A DNA stretch of 64,000 nt from Baylisascaris procyonis. Lineage: Eukaryota > Nematoda > Chromadorea > Rhabditida > Ascarididae. The notes under the pieces were generated by a model that was not told where the DNA came from, did not search any database, and worked only from the letters and a program-made list of their open reading frames with translations. The stretch is from contig JAZARR010000184.1 of assembly GCA_037389465.1 (NCBI GenBank), positions 1,571,049-1,635,048 of the forward strand, written 5' to 3'. How positions within the stretch are numbered: position 1 is the stretch's first letter; each line of letters opens with the position of its first letter. A program made the position numbers and the translations under genes. Of the stretch, positions 42,401-54,400 are shown one piece after another.

Positions 42401-45400
42401 TAAAACGAAGCAACGTAGCCATAAAATTTCCTCAAATGGCAAGATGAGGTGTGTTGCCTCAAACAGCCAATAATGCCCCATCAACTAACTCTGCTTGGGA
42501 AGCTTATTGTGGCCAGCTTTCATTTTGATCTCATTTCCGGCGATTTCGTCATAGATGTCCGAGAGATACTGTTGGGGCAAATCAGATTGATCGTTGATTC
42601 CACGATTCATTGCGATGTACTGTTCCTTTGTCATCTTATTACGTACCTTCAAAGAGATTTCAAAACACTTCTGTTGACTCAATATGCATATCAATTACAT
42701 AAGCCATGCCTCGATGACAGCTTAACCCGGCCTCCACAATTAAAGAAGAAAAAACCTGCAAGTAACTCTTGAAGCTAATATCCTCTCAAGGACGGTGAGT
42801 ATAGAAATCAAAGATCCCCATTTCAGTAAACAGGGCTGTTCGTCTACAGTAGCACTACCCATTCTAGTACCCAGAGCGTATTTGACTCGCGTGTTAATAA
42901 GGTTGCCTAAATCATTTTCAAAAGACAAATGCACTTAGACACGGCCATCAGCATATTTACGAGCGTGTATATTCTCCCTTCTACAAACCGCCAGAATTTG
43001 ACGTTGCTTCGTTCTCAGGGTGGATTTATTTTCACTTAGTAATACTCACGCACTCACTTGATCCCACTTAAACCTTTCCTAAAAATCAATTAAAGTGCAT
43101 GATTACGAATAAACTTATATTCAACTTGCCCCTTCATAAGCACTACTTAAGATAATAATAAGTGCTCGGCACAGTGAGGTATGTGTATCCGCTGGTCGTT
43201 CATTAGCACATTTTGTTAGCGCTGCTTTTCAGAACGATTGCTCACAAGACTGTGATGGCAGTCCAGTGTGAATTTGACAACACCATTGGCAAATGCTGGA
43301 TTCCACGGAACTTTAACTGCATCGGTCGGTCACTCAAATTTCAGTCTTCTTCCTTCCCTTCCCTTTTCCTCGCTCCAACTCAGCGTAAAATATATCCGCA
43401 TATCCAGCATTCAGCTTGGAACTCCGTTTACATTCGAATTGATAACTTTTAATAAGTGACAACTGATAACAAAGGTTCCATATGGAAAAACGCAGCTTTC
43501 ATAAATTAAAAGCAAATTGAGTTCGATAAATTCAAACAATCATGAGAAGAACTCTCGCCTCTATTTTTGGGGCCGCTTGGGAACAAAACTTTTCCCCCCG
43601 TCCTCTCCTTCCACTTATTATGAGGTTGTGAATCAAGTGTTCAAGCATTGCAAACGCCCTTAAAAACGTTGCCAATTCATGATCCTTGCAAATTCTGTAA
43701 ACCGTCGAACGTCTAAAGTTGTCGAACTAAATGGCAAATTTGAAAACGCTTTTCGCTGACACCAAGTCATACGATTATAAATGAAAATGCCAAGAGTACC
43801 TGTGGGCTATGTAGATCGGTGGTCAACATGATGATCGAGTAGGCCAATACATACGCCGTATCTGCAGATGCGAATAGACCCAAACTGCAAATATCCTCCC
43901 CCTACTGCCTTTACAACTCAGCATTACCATTATATCATTATACAATTCAAGGCATGGCTTATGAATATGCAGCTGAAAATATTCAGCTGCAACATTTATA
44001 ACCGTTAAAATACTATTCCAATCGCTCATGAATTGCTCCCCTCCCTTTCCTCCCTCTCCTCATATTCGAAAAATTTCCGTCAAAGATTTCTTATTCTCCA
44101 CTCTTGGACAATCAATTCACACGGTTGAAAAGTAACCTCGGTAGCCTATCAATAAGTGATCTAAGACCTTGGCAAAATAGCGATACGCAAATTGTGAGAT
44201 AATAGTGAGTCACAAGACACCAGAAATTGATGAAGGAACTATGCTGTACGCCTATATGTGCTTCCAATGTAACCTTTTCTGACGTGCTCTATAGTTTAAA
44301 AACCGAGAAGCATCCCCTCTCAGTCTTTCTGTACATATAACTAAGCGATAGTACCAATGCACAAATAAACTCAGAGTGCGCTTCCAAGTGTAACCTAGCA
44401 AACGACTATGCAAGATTTGCACTGTTTACATAGCTGGCAAATACACTCTACGACTCATCTTCCCTAATAAATCCAACCATATGAACGATCGTCAACCCAA
44501 ACACATATCATCTGCAAAATATAACCATGATATGCATACTCCATTTAAACATAACAGTTGTATTCACTTCCCCTTTACTATTTTTGCTTGTCAGTCAACT
44601 GCTCGGGGGTAATTCAATCATTATATAAACTGCCTCATCACTTTGAACAGATATGAAATCTTGGCTCCCCTACATAATTTTGAGGCCATTACTTTTCAAT
44701 AAGCAATGTCGTTTTTCTTTTTATCTTTCCAGGTTCTTCGCTTCCTTATTATTAATTCTGCACCAAACAAATAAACAACATAATTGATGAACAAATAGGT
44801 AGAAAAATAAATCAACAAATAATTCAGTCATTCATTCCCGAAGAAATTATCTTCAAAACTGCAAAGGCAATGAAAATATTTCTCCGAAATTGAATATGTA
44901 AAATTAAAATCGGAAAGTAAAGACTAAATGAAATGCTTACTTTGGATTACATTCGCAATAGCGCGATGCAAATTTCTCCATTAGTCGATCAATTTTTTGT
45001 GCCTCACCCGGCAATCTAAATCCATCCAAAAATTGACGCAATGCTGCCACGAAATCTTTGCCCGAGAAATCCATTTGATCGATATACGCATACATTACTT
45101 TCTTATTGAAACTGAAACAAATATTCCATTCGATCGGAATTGAAATAAATACTCAAAGTGAAAGGAATTAAATAACTGTTCATCCTGATAGCGCCACAAT
45201 AAACATAAAAAATAACAGTAAAGGCGGCAAAGTAAAACGATAAACAACAGTGATATTCTGCAAATGTATAAGATAATCACATAGCATTCTCACATACAAT
45301 CAGTCATTCCTCAGCCTGTCACTTGCATCAGGAATGTCTGCAACATGGCAGCAACATTTTTGGTGTTTACTTCTTTCTTGTTATTCACAGAAAAGAAAAC

Positions 45401-48400
45401 CTTTTATATAATCTACGGTCATCACCTTAAACCCTCTATTAGCATATTCGTTGACGCAAAAGAATATAAAAATGAAAGAAAAAATTTTTTGAACTTTCAG
45501 CTAGTACAATAAAGTTATCAATCAAGCGAAACTGAAATAAATCAAAAGTAGACAAACATTCAACAAAGAATGAAACAAATGAAATGCTTAAAAAAAGATA
45601 GCTTTGTGTTTGTCACTATGCTTATTTAAATATTGTAGAGGGCTTCTTTAAATCAATATTTTTATTTGCATTTGCAACAAATGGCTTATTGAAAACTCAG
45701 TGCGCTGGACTAGAACAATTAAGGCAATGGGGACACCTCATTAATGGTGGCCGCCTATTTCAAATTCTCTTCTCTGCAAGTGTACTTGATTTATACGCGA
45801 TATGCACTTAATTTATACCTGAATTGCACTTAATTTATATATGATTTCGTACTTCATATGCACCTAATTCATACCTAAATTGCACCCAACTTGCATGTGA
45901 ACTGCACTTAATACACGTCCTAATTCGGCACGAGAAAGACGAAGCAGAAAAACGAAAATCATGCTTTTGGAGGCCATTTGACAATTATGATTTGCAGCTG
46001 TTGCAAGGTAAGCGTTCTGCAGGCGCAATGCTTTTCTTTTGTATCACACTCCCAATTTCCCAAATAATATCACCCAGAGAGTTTCGAGAGGGCGACACTG
46101 ATGAGCGAGCATAGTTTCACAAAAACACACTTCTGCGTCGATGGTGTTTTTTACAATGTCAAATCATTGCATGTGATATAATGTCAAACGATGTCGCAAA
46201 TCTATTTTGATCGAATATTTCATTGAAAAGGGGCAACTCACTCATCTCCATCGCCCATATAATCACCAACAACAGTTTTGTCAAGGCGATCTTCTCGATG
46301 GAAGAAAGCAGCAATATCTTCGGGTGATGTGCCGACAAGATCCCTTTCTTGAAGGTATTTCAATCCTTGCTTCGGCTTCATTGCAAACCTAAATACTTAA
46401 AGAGTGCTTCTTCGCCTATCACTTAGCAACATATATATTTTAAATATTCCATAACACTGCACATATATAAACTACCTCCTCAAGAACACTGCCCCGTTTT
46501 CACTGTCGAAGAATCAATATCCGCAGATACACAGCCACCTTTTTTTCTCTCATCACAATTTCTCAGCCGATGCCACTAAAAACTGTTGCCTTATTTGGAT
46601 ATGGTCGATAACAGTATAGAAGACAACAAATCTACGGTGTCCACAATAACATCTCAGCTATGGGAGTGATAGAGCACCTGTAGATAAAAGTTTCCCTCCA
46701 TTAGCGAAACGATGATTAACACTCTTAGTCCGAGGTGAAAATGCAACAGCCAAGATTGACATCATCATCGAGATAGAAGAAAACAAAACAATTCAACAAG
46801 TTATGTCACGGCTTGTATCACACATCCGGCCAAACGAATTTTCCCTCTAGCCCCCACCTGGTAGCAACACTTTTCGACTGCTGAAAACATGAAAATGAGC
46901 AAACATTACCTGAATAACGACTAAATTTCAAAATACCGTAGTTATCTTATAACTGTCCCACCAAATTCTGCTTGGCAATTAACTGCCAGACTATAAAATG
47001 TCATCTTCTTAGCACATACCAAACTGTTTTATAAAGTTTTACAAATAATTGAAACAAACAGATGAATGCCGTGTTCAATCGTTTCCTTCTTTTGTTTCAA
47101 CTGCTCGAACTGATGTACTGTTGGTGAGTGAGGTGGCAATGATGAATCGAGATTTACACCCTCCAAACTGTCACCATCTGAAATTAAAAAAATAAAGTGT
47201 CAACAGTATTGTGATGTTGTACATCGTCATTCGATTAGCGCAATGGCTATATCAATTGGATACCGCGGAAAGCTTTATAGTTCAATATTTTCTCTCACTT
47301 TATCATAAATAGAAAATACTACTAAATAATACTACCGATCACATAGGTCTTCATTAAAAAATCACTTTAACTGCACAAAAACGATGGAAAAGATAGTAAA
47401 TCAGCCAATGAGTTGGCATTCATAACAGCGAATTTCAGACAAATCTTTGACGTAAAAATATACTCATAAGTAATAGTTGGAGATCCTCTTCTCCTTCTTA
47501 TTTCTTGTTGATTGAAATTTATAACCGGAAGTACCGATGTAATCACAAATTCAGGAAATACAAATTCAGGAAATACTATTTTGAGATTTCAGCCGCAAGG
47601 CGTTTCCTGATCGCTCCGCTTACGCTGTTAAGACGTCTGTAGTTCGTTACCTCAAACAGCGGTATGCACCTAACCGATGGAATAAGCATGTCAAATCCAC
47701 CTTAAATGCTGCAGGTTCTGCGGGAAACTAAGCCAAAGAACTGCACTAAACCCACCATCTGGTTCTTTTCTCAACCCGCCTCTCGTAATCTCCTCATGAC
47801 ATATAAGCCTTTGGTAAACCAAAATCAGCTACCAATTACAACAACAGAAAAGCAAAAAAAAAAGAAAGAACTAAAAAACGCATGATACATGATACTTAAA
47901 GATAAAAAAGAAGCAGATATAAACGCGTCCAGTTAACCTTGTTGTGAGCCAGAATCATTCCCGCATCGCCCAACATAGACATCGTCGAACCAATCTACCA
48001 TGCACTGAAGACTCTCCACTAGACACTTCAGTCCAAGAATACGCATCGACCGCTCTCTCTGCTTTTGAAGTACTGCCGCCGAGTTGCCGAAATCCATTAC
48101 ACCACCACCCTGCAAGCTTTCATAGGCCGTCATGGACATCACTTCAATTGCTGCGATCGACTTCCTTCTCTTATAAATCATTTTCTTATCTCCTTGGTTA
48201 GCATAAACGTCGGGAATTTTCACAGCTATTTGCAGCTCAATTCGATTACGGAATCATCGCGAAATAGCACGACAACACATCAAGCTTTCAATGGTTTTAC
48301 AGATTCAAAGGCATTCCCTGAGCAACTCTCAACCAAACGAGTATTGCCAACTCTCTCATGTCCAATAGGTTTGATGAAGTTTGTTGAATGGATTATACTC

Positions 48401-51400
48401 AATTACGTCATAATTAAACCACTCACGCTGATAGAAATTAGGGTCCAACAACCATGTCCTATACATAAGCCTGGATCAATTTTAGGAAACTATATCGAGA
48501 AAGAGCTAATAAGGTACCAACGTTGCAAGGGGGAGGAAATGAGCGAAGTCCGGAAACGATGGGACGGTTCAAGAAAGAAAACGGAAAAGCAGCACAGCAA
48601 CGCGATCCTCTCTCTTTTCCTAAAATTGGCTGTCCTCACCTTAAAATCCTGGCGACGCTCTTCGATTGTAGCATCTAGAAACATGTGCTAAAGCATTCAA
48701 CATACGATCTTTTCAGCGACCTTCGTGCCATAAAACAAAGTTAGTGCATCGCCCTCCACACTTTAATTGCAAAATTTTGCAGTTATTTAAAAACTGGAAA
48801 AATCATCAACAAATAACTCGCTCGTGTTAGTGAACAATTCCAGTTAGAAAACATCCGAGTGGCCATTTTACGTTGCCCTTCACTCCTAAAAAATCATCAA
48901 TAATTTTCCCTCTCAAAGTTCTCCCTTTTCACGCACTGAAAGTATGCTTGAATTGCAATGTTATAATAATCGAAAACGTCAGTGCTTCATGCATTATAGT
49001 CAACGAACACTCACAAATGGGTCACTCCACTTTCTTGTAATTCCCTTAGAACGAATGACACCCTTCGTCTACATCCCCTCTACCTCTCGCTTTGAAGAAC
49101 AATCAAAATGTCCACACACCTGTGCTATCTTAGAAATCCCGTTCACCATGCGCTCAAAAATATTCGTCGCGGTAAGGTTGCAGTCGTAATTCACATATAT
49201 ATCAACAAGACTTTGTGGATCCTCGCAAATCTTCTCCAGTGTATTTACGACGATCCATTTATGCTCGAATGAACTTGAACTACTCTCCAGAATGGAGAAA
49301 ATTATCTCCTTGAAGAATACCTGAAAACAATGCGTGGATTCATTTACCTGAGAGAACTGGACTCGGACTCTCTTCGAATTCATTCACACGTCCCCACTCA
49401 TCAAACACTACATTGTATCAAACGACTGAATGGCTTCTCATTAATTATGCAAATAAACCTCTCAATGAAACCGATCAACAAGCCGCGCCCCTTACTAGCC
49501 ACAGAAAAAAAAAACGTTCTTCCGTATTTATGAACTCGTTGACCTAGAATTCACACCCTCCGGAAACTCATGTAAATGAAAGAAGGAAAACCTTCTTTGG
49601 ACACGCCACATCAAGCAGCTGCGATTGCACACGAAGACGCCGATCTTGGTCAATTGGTGGACGCATTCGTCCTGCCGCTGTTACTCTGACACCAGTGCCG
49701 CAAATCCAGTTCCAGAGTCTCCTACGCCGATGACCCACCTCCATCGCTCAACGCGTATTCGCCGCGCTCCCACTCGTCTTCACATCAATCCCGCGAAAAC
49801 GACGTACCTTTCGTAACTCGAAAGTGGAGGTGTTGTGATGGACGACCGTGCTGCGACTCATTTTGCATACATCGACCTCAGTGATATCTATTCTTCTCTA
49901 CCCTATTATATTGCGCCTTTCCTTTGCGTGTTCCAAACCCGTTTGCTGTTCTGCGCGTTGATTCGGATTTTTTGATGATCTTTCGTGCTGTTCAGTTCAG
50001 TCAACCAGTTCAGTTAGCTAGTTCAGTGCGCCGGTTAAGCAAACTTCTATTCGTCAACTCGTCTCGCCTCGTTCAAACGGCAGTGACATACAATGTCTTA
50101 ATGAATCTACAAATCCCTGAGGCAAAACTCGAAGTGCATAAAAGGGGAGCGCACTTGCTTGCAGCTTCAGTGTGTCGGTTTCGGTCTTCAACTCGGGCTC
50201 GAGCGAGGGCGGGTGCTTCGGCTTGGAGCAGCGTGCTGCGATCGCCGGTCATCGGAATCGCGCAAGAGCCACTACGCATAGTGCCGAGTCCCTGCTAGGG
50301 TTATCCCTTCGTCCTCTCCCGATCTCCCCGTTTGTGGTTCTGTGTCAATTCATTCCAAACGTTTAATAAAAACTTTAACCCCTCCTGCTGTGCCGGCTCC
50401 ACACGGCACCTGGTAAGCCTCAAGAAAGAAACCAACCCTTACAAGTATGCCATACTACGGGTCAGATCAAGGCAAAGCTTACATTGGAGAAAGGAGGCTT
50501 ATAATGCCCACAATTTTCCAATTCGCCGCATATTCGGCGGCATGGGAACCTACCAGAAAGCCAACGGAGGTAGCTTGGAACTTTGGCAATCAGTTTTCTC
50601 CATAAGTCGAGTGAAAAGTAACTTTAAGATGTCATATTAATTAGGTTAAGTCATAAACCCAAAATGTCCAGTTAGTCCTAGCGTATATAAACGTCATCTA
50701 CTTGAATCCATATCTAAAGTCAATCGGAAAAAGATTCAAAACTATTAAATATGTAGCCATCTTAATCACCCATAAAACACTCAAATTCTTTCAAATTAAA
50801 CGTAAGAACGCCAACAATGAATCTATCGGTTTTTATCTGACAGCTCTGAATACAAAATCGCGTACCGCTTAGACATATAGGGACTGGCGAACTACGTAAT
50901 CTTTCTTCCTCCCTTCCTTCCCATGGTCCGCCAACAAGAAGTCCCTTATTTGATGCAAGAGGCACCCACATCCACCCGGTCTTTAAGAAGTATTCAATAA
51001 GATCTTCTGCATTCCCCCCTCCTTCTTACTAACATTTGCTGTTCCTCCCTGACCTTTTGCATCCTATTCACCTGACTAGTCCGTTTCACAATTTAATAAC
51101 AAAAACAAAAACTCCCATATTTTAACCGACCGTATAGATCTTCCACAAGAGACTCGCTTTCTTGTGATCAAAACAGTGCAAAGCGAGAATCAGGCTGATG
51201 CAAAATGCGCCATATTTTTATATTAGGTATCTTTAAATGTCAAACCTGGTTCCGAAACTGACAAATCAACGTGAAATATGGCAGAGAAGGGCATCATTAA
51301 ATACGAACCAAACTATGTACCTAGCCTGAGTTGCTCTCGAATTGAAAATAAAGTGCAGATAGGCGGATAGATAGACTAACAAACAGACAGACACATACAC

Positions 51401-54400
51401 ACACGACGTTGCCGTAACACGACAAGTTTACGAAAGGGTATAACAAAAGAGATAAAATTAAGCAGACCTCAATTTGCATCTTGAGATGCATTTTGAATTT
51501 GTTGACAAGCTGGACGAATATTGCCAACGACTTCTCGAAGATTGATACAATCGGTGATACTCCATTACGGGACAGCGATACACAAAGATAATGCCTCAGG
51601 GCGAGGATGAACGGCTGTGAAGTGTGCAAGAGGGATGACGAGTTTTGTACAATAAGCAATAACATCTCCAGCGACAATTCCTTTGATCTCAACTCGTGAC
51701 TACTGAAACATGCTTAATTAGTAACATAAAAAACTGTGCTGACCTGAAACCAGATCGAAATGAATAAATTTCTCTATTCACTCAATTTTTTCACCCATCC
51801 TAGATGTTGATGATCGAAACACCCTCGAAGTAAACTATGTGACTGCAAAAAAAGGAAATTTTTTATTAAAAAATAGGACTTTCTGACTGTTGCGGTGGTC
51901 GATGCTGCTTTTGATATTCTGCATGGAGATGCAGAAAGACTGCAGATCAAATTGAAACCCAAAACTATGGACGTATTAGCAATACTCTGCAGTACAAAAG
52001 CAAACCTAGGATCTGGCCGTTCGGGAAGCGATTTGGTTGATAGACGACAAAGTGCTCTGAACAACAGGAATGCGTCTTTCTCTTGAAGAGTTCGAAATTG
52101 AAGCTGTGTCACAGGCACGTCTTCGTGAACAGCGTCTGACGAATCTGCAGCCAGCGAGATAGGATTCAGATGTCTCGGAGGGGGGATCGATACCTCAGCA
52201 GCCATGGCCTAAAAAATAGCTTTCCACCAGTTTTAGCCAAATTTCATATGTCCCTATAGCAAATACTTTGTATTCTCTTTATTTTCTTACTGCGGCCATG
52301 AAATCACGGTTGAGTTCATTAACGAAAGGAAGAGATTAAAATGTCTTCCTGCTCCTACAATGGTATCTTCTTAAAAAAATTCACCTCAACAATCATGGCA
52401 CATATTTCAATTAATGTAGGAGAGCTATGGTATTGAAACTTTCTCTTCCGAATATTTTAAGGGCTTTAAATTCATGCATAAGCAATTTTAGAGTGACTAG
52501 GCAGTAGTCAAATATAGTTTCGAAACTGTCGTATTTTGACAGCACTAATTCGCAAGTTTTTTTGATCGCTGTTCCTCTGACAGCAAACAAATAGAAAATA
52601 AGCCAAAGACTGTACGACAACAGCACTTTCAACAATTATGCCTCGAGAGAAAAGGCATAGAATAATGAAAGAAGCAATAAAAATTTAGATGTTAAATCGC
52701 GCAGCAAAATATTCAATGAGAATTTCATCCAAATGCAAAACCAAGCATGCACCTTAAAATGAAAGTTATGTTTATGGAAACAACTCTCGCGGGCGAAATT
52801 ACCGACCTATCAATGTGGCGGAAAGAAAATTCGAATGATTCACCTACAACAACGATAACTCAAATAAATCCAAAGAAAACAATTCGTTAATCTCACTAAA
52901 AAAAAAAGGAAACGCACACTACTGAACGAGCTCTGCCGGCTATTTGCCATAGAATGGCCTGGATCAATTTGCACAGCGATATGTTCAATCAATGAATCGA
53001 CGAGTAGACGGATCACCTAAAACATCCGTAAGCGTATGCACTACAAATTGCTGAAAATAAATCACCTCAACTATTGCGTTTTTTTCCATTAAACAGAAAC
53101 TATGTAACCATCGCAAAGTTGGCATGCCATAAATTCTACACCGGAAGTATCACATAACTTGAAATCGATCAAAACACTTTCAAGCAATAAAAGAGAGACG
53201 TATCTCTCATCTGCCCAAAATAAGTACAAACAATATTATCCGTTTCATATACATTTGTCATATTCTGCTGCATACCGCTGTAATATCGATGAACGATGTT
53301 GAATACACAACGGCAAGAAAGTAATGTAAACTTGCAATCCAATAACGGATAAACATTGCAATAAATTCAATTATATAAAAACGGATAGTTCTTTATCAAT
53401 CATAATTTTCATTGAAAATGACTGCAGAAATATAGCTAAGAAAAACGTTCAATTAATGTGGAAAAAAATTGCTTTCTTATGAATTAACTTTTGTAAGAAT
53501 TGTTTTGTTTGTAGATTCAATAGTCTAAATAAAAGCAACTCATTCATGAAGGCAATCGTTCCCGATCAAATAATTCAGTTCATTAATTACATTTAGCGAT
53601 AGCTCGACAGTTAAACACAGTAAAGGTGAAGTGATGAAAGATAATAGAGACAAACATACTATTCATGCTGCTTACTAATAATCTGCAATTAAAAGAACAA
53701 TCAATAAATCAATGAAAAATGCAATCAAACATAAATCAAGCGATCACAAGAACAAAACCAACGTTTTCGTCATTCTGTTCGCCATGTTCCACCACTTCAT
53801 CCGCCTTTTGCATATTTCCGAACACTGCGTTAATAACCTTAACAAAACATTCATACTATTTCGACCAGAACGCTTATACTAGCAATACCTCAGATTGAGG
53901 TAAATGTGGCAACCAAAAGAATAAAAAGACCGTCTACATTGCAACTTGAACCTTTGTAAAATCTCAAGTTTCTTGTTGATGAAAAATTTTATAAATGTGA
54001 ACTGTATTCATAATCTCTCCGTTTGCCAAGGGACTGACTTTTTTCGGATGTAGCTAGAGTATCTGGATTAGCTAGAGTAGTATTTGGAGCATAAAAGAGG
54101 AGTTGAAAGTGTAGAGGACATGGCACCCGCTACAATACATGAAGTTTAGAACGTTACTGACAAGGTTCATAAGCCCAACATTCAACCTACTGGATGGGCG
54201 AAAATTTTCTATGCAATATTTGCAGCTGGTATTTGTGTCACGGCATTAAGCAACACCAAAAGCAAGCAGCCTGTATCAATTAACAGAGAAAGTGATTCTG
54301 TATTCAAAATTAGTGAAGGCAACCGGCGACGGATACCGTCAACAATGGCTGAACTCATACAATACTCTAGATAAATTCACATGAAAACGCATAATTTCTA

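Noticed and set aside
48065..48691. The longest ORF of the window (208 aa, plus strand)
   Set aside because: It runs antisense across agef-1 exon 10 and into intron 9. Its composition shows no domain, and the real coding strand there is minus.
49924..50298. 124-aa plus-strand ORF with Arg/Ser-rich part
   Set aside because: It lies within the putative LTR and reflects its GC-rich sequence. LTRs of this type do not normally encode protein.
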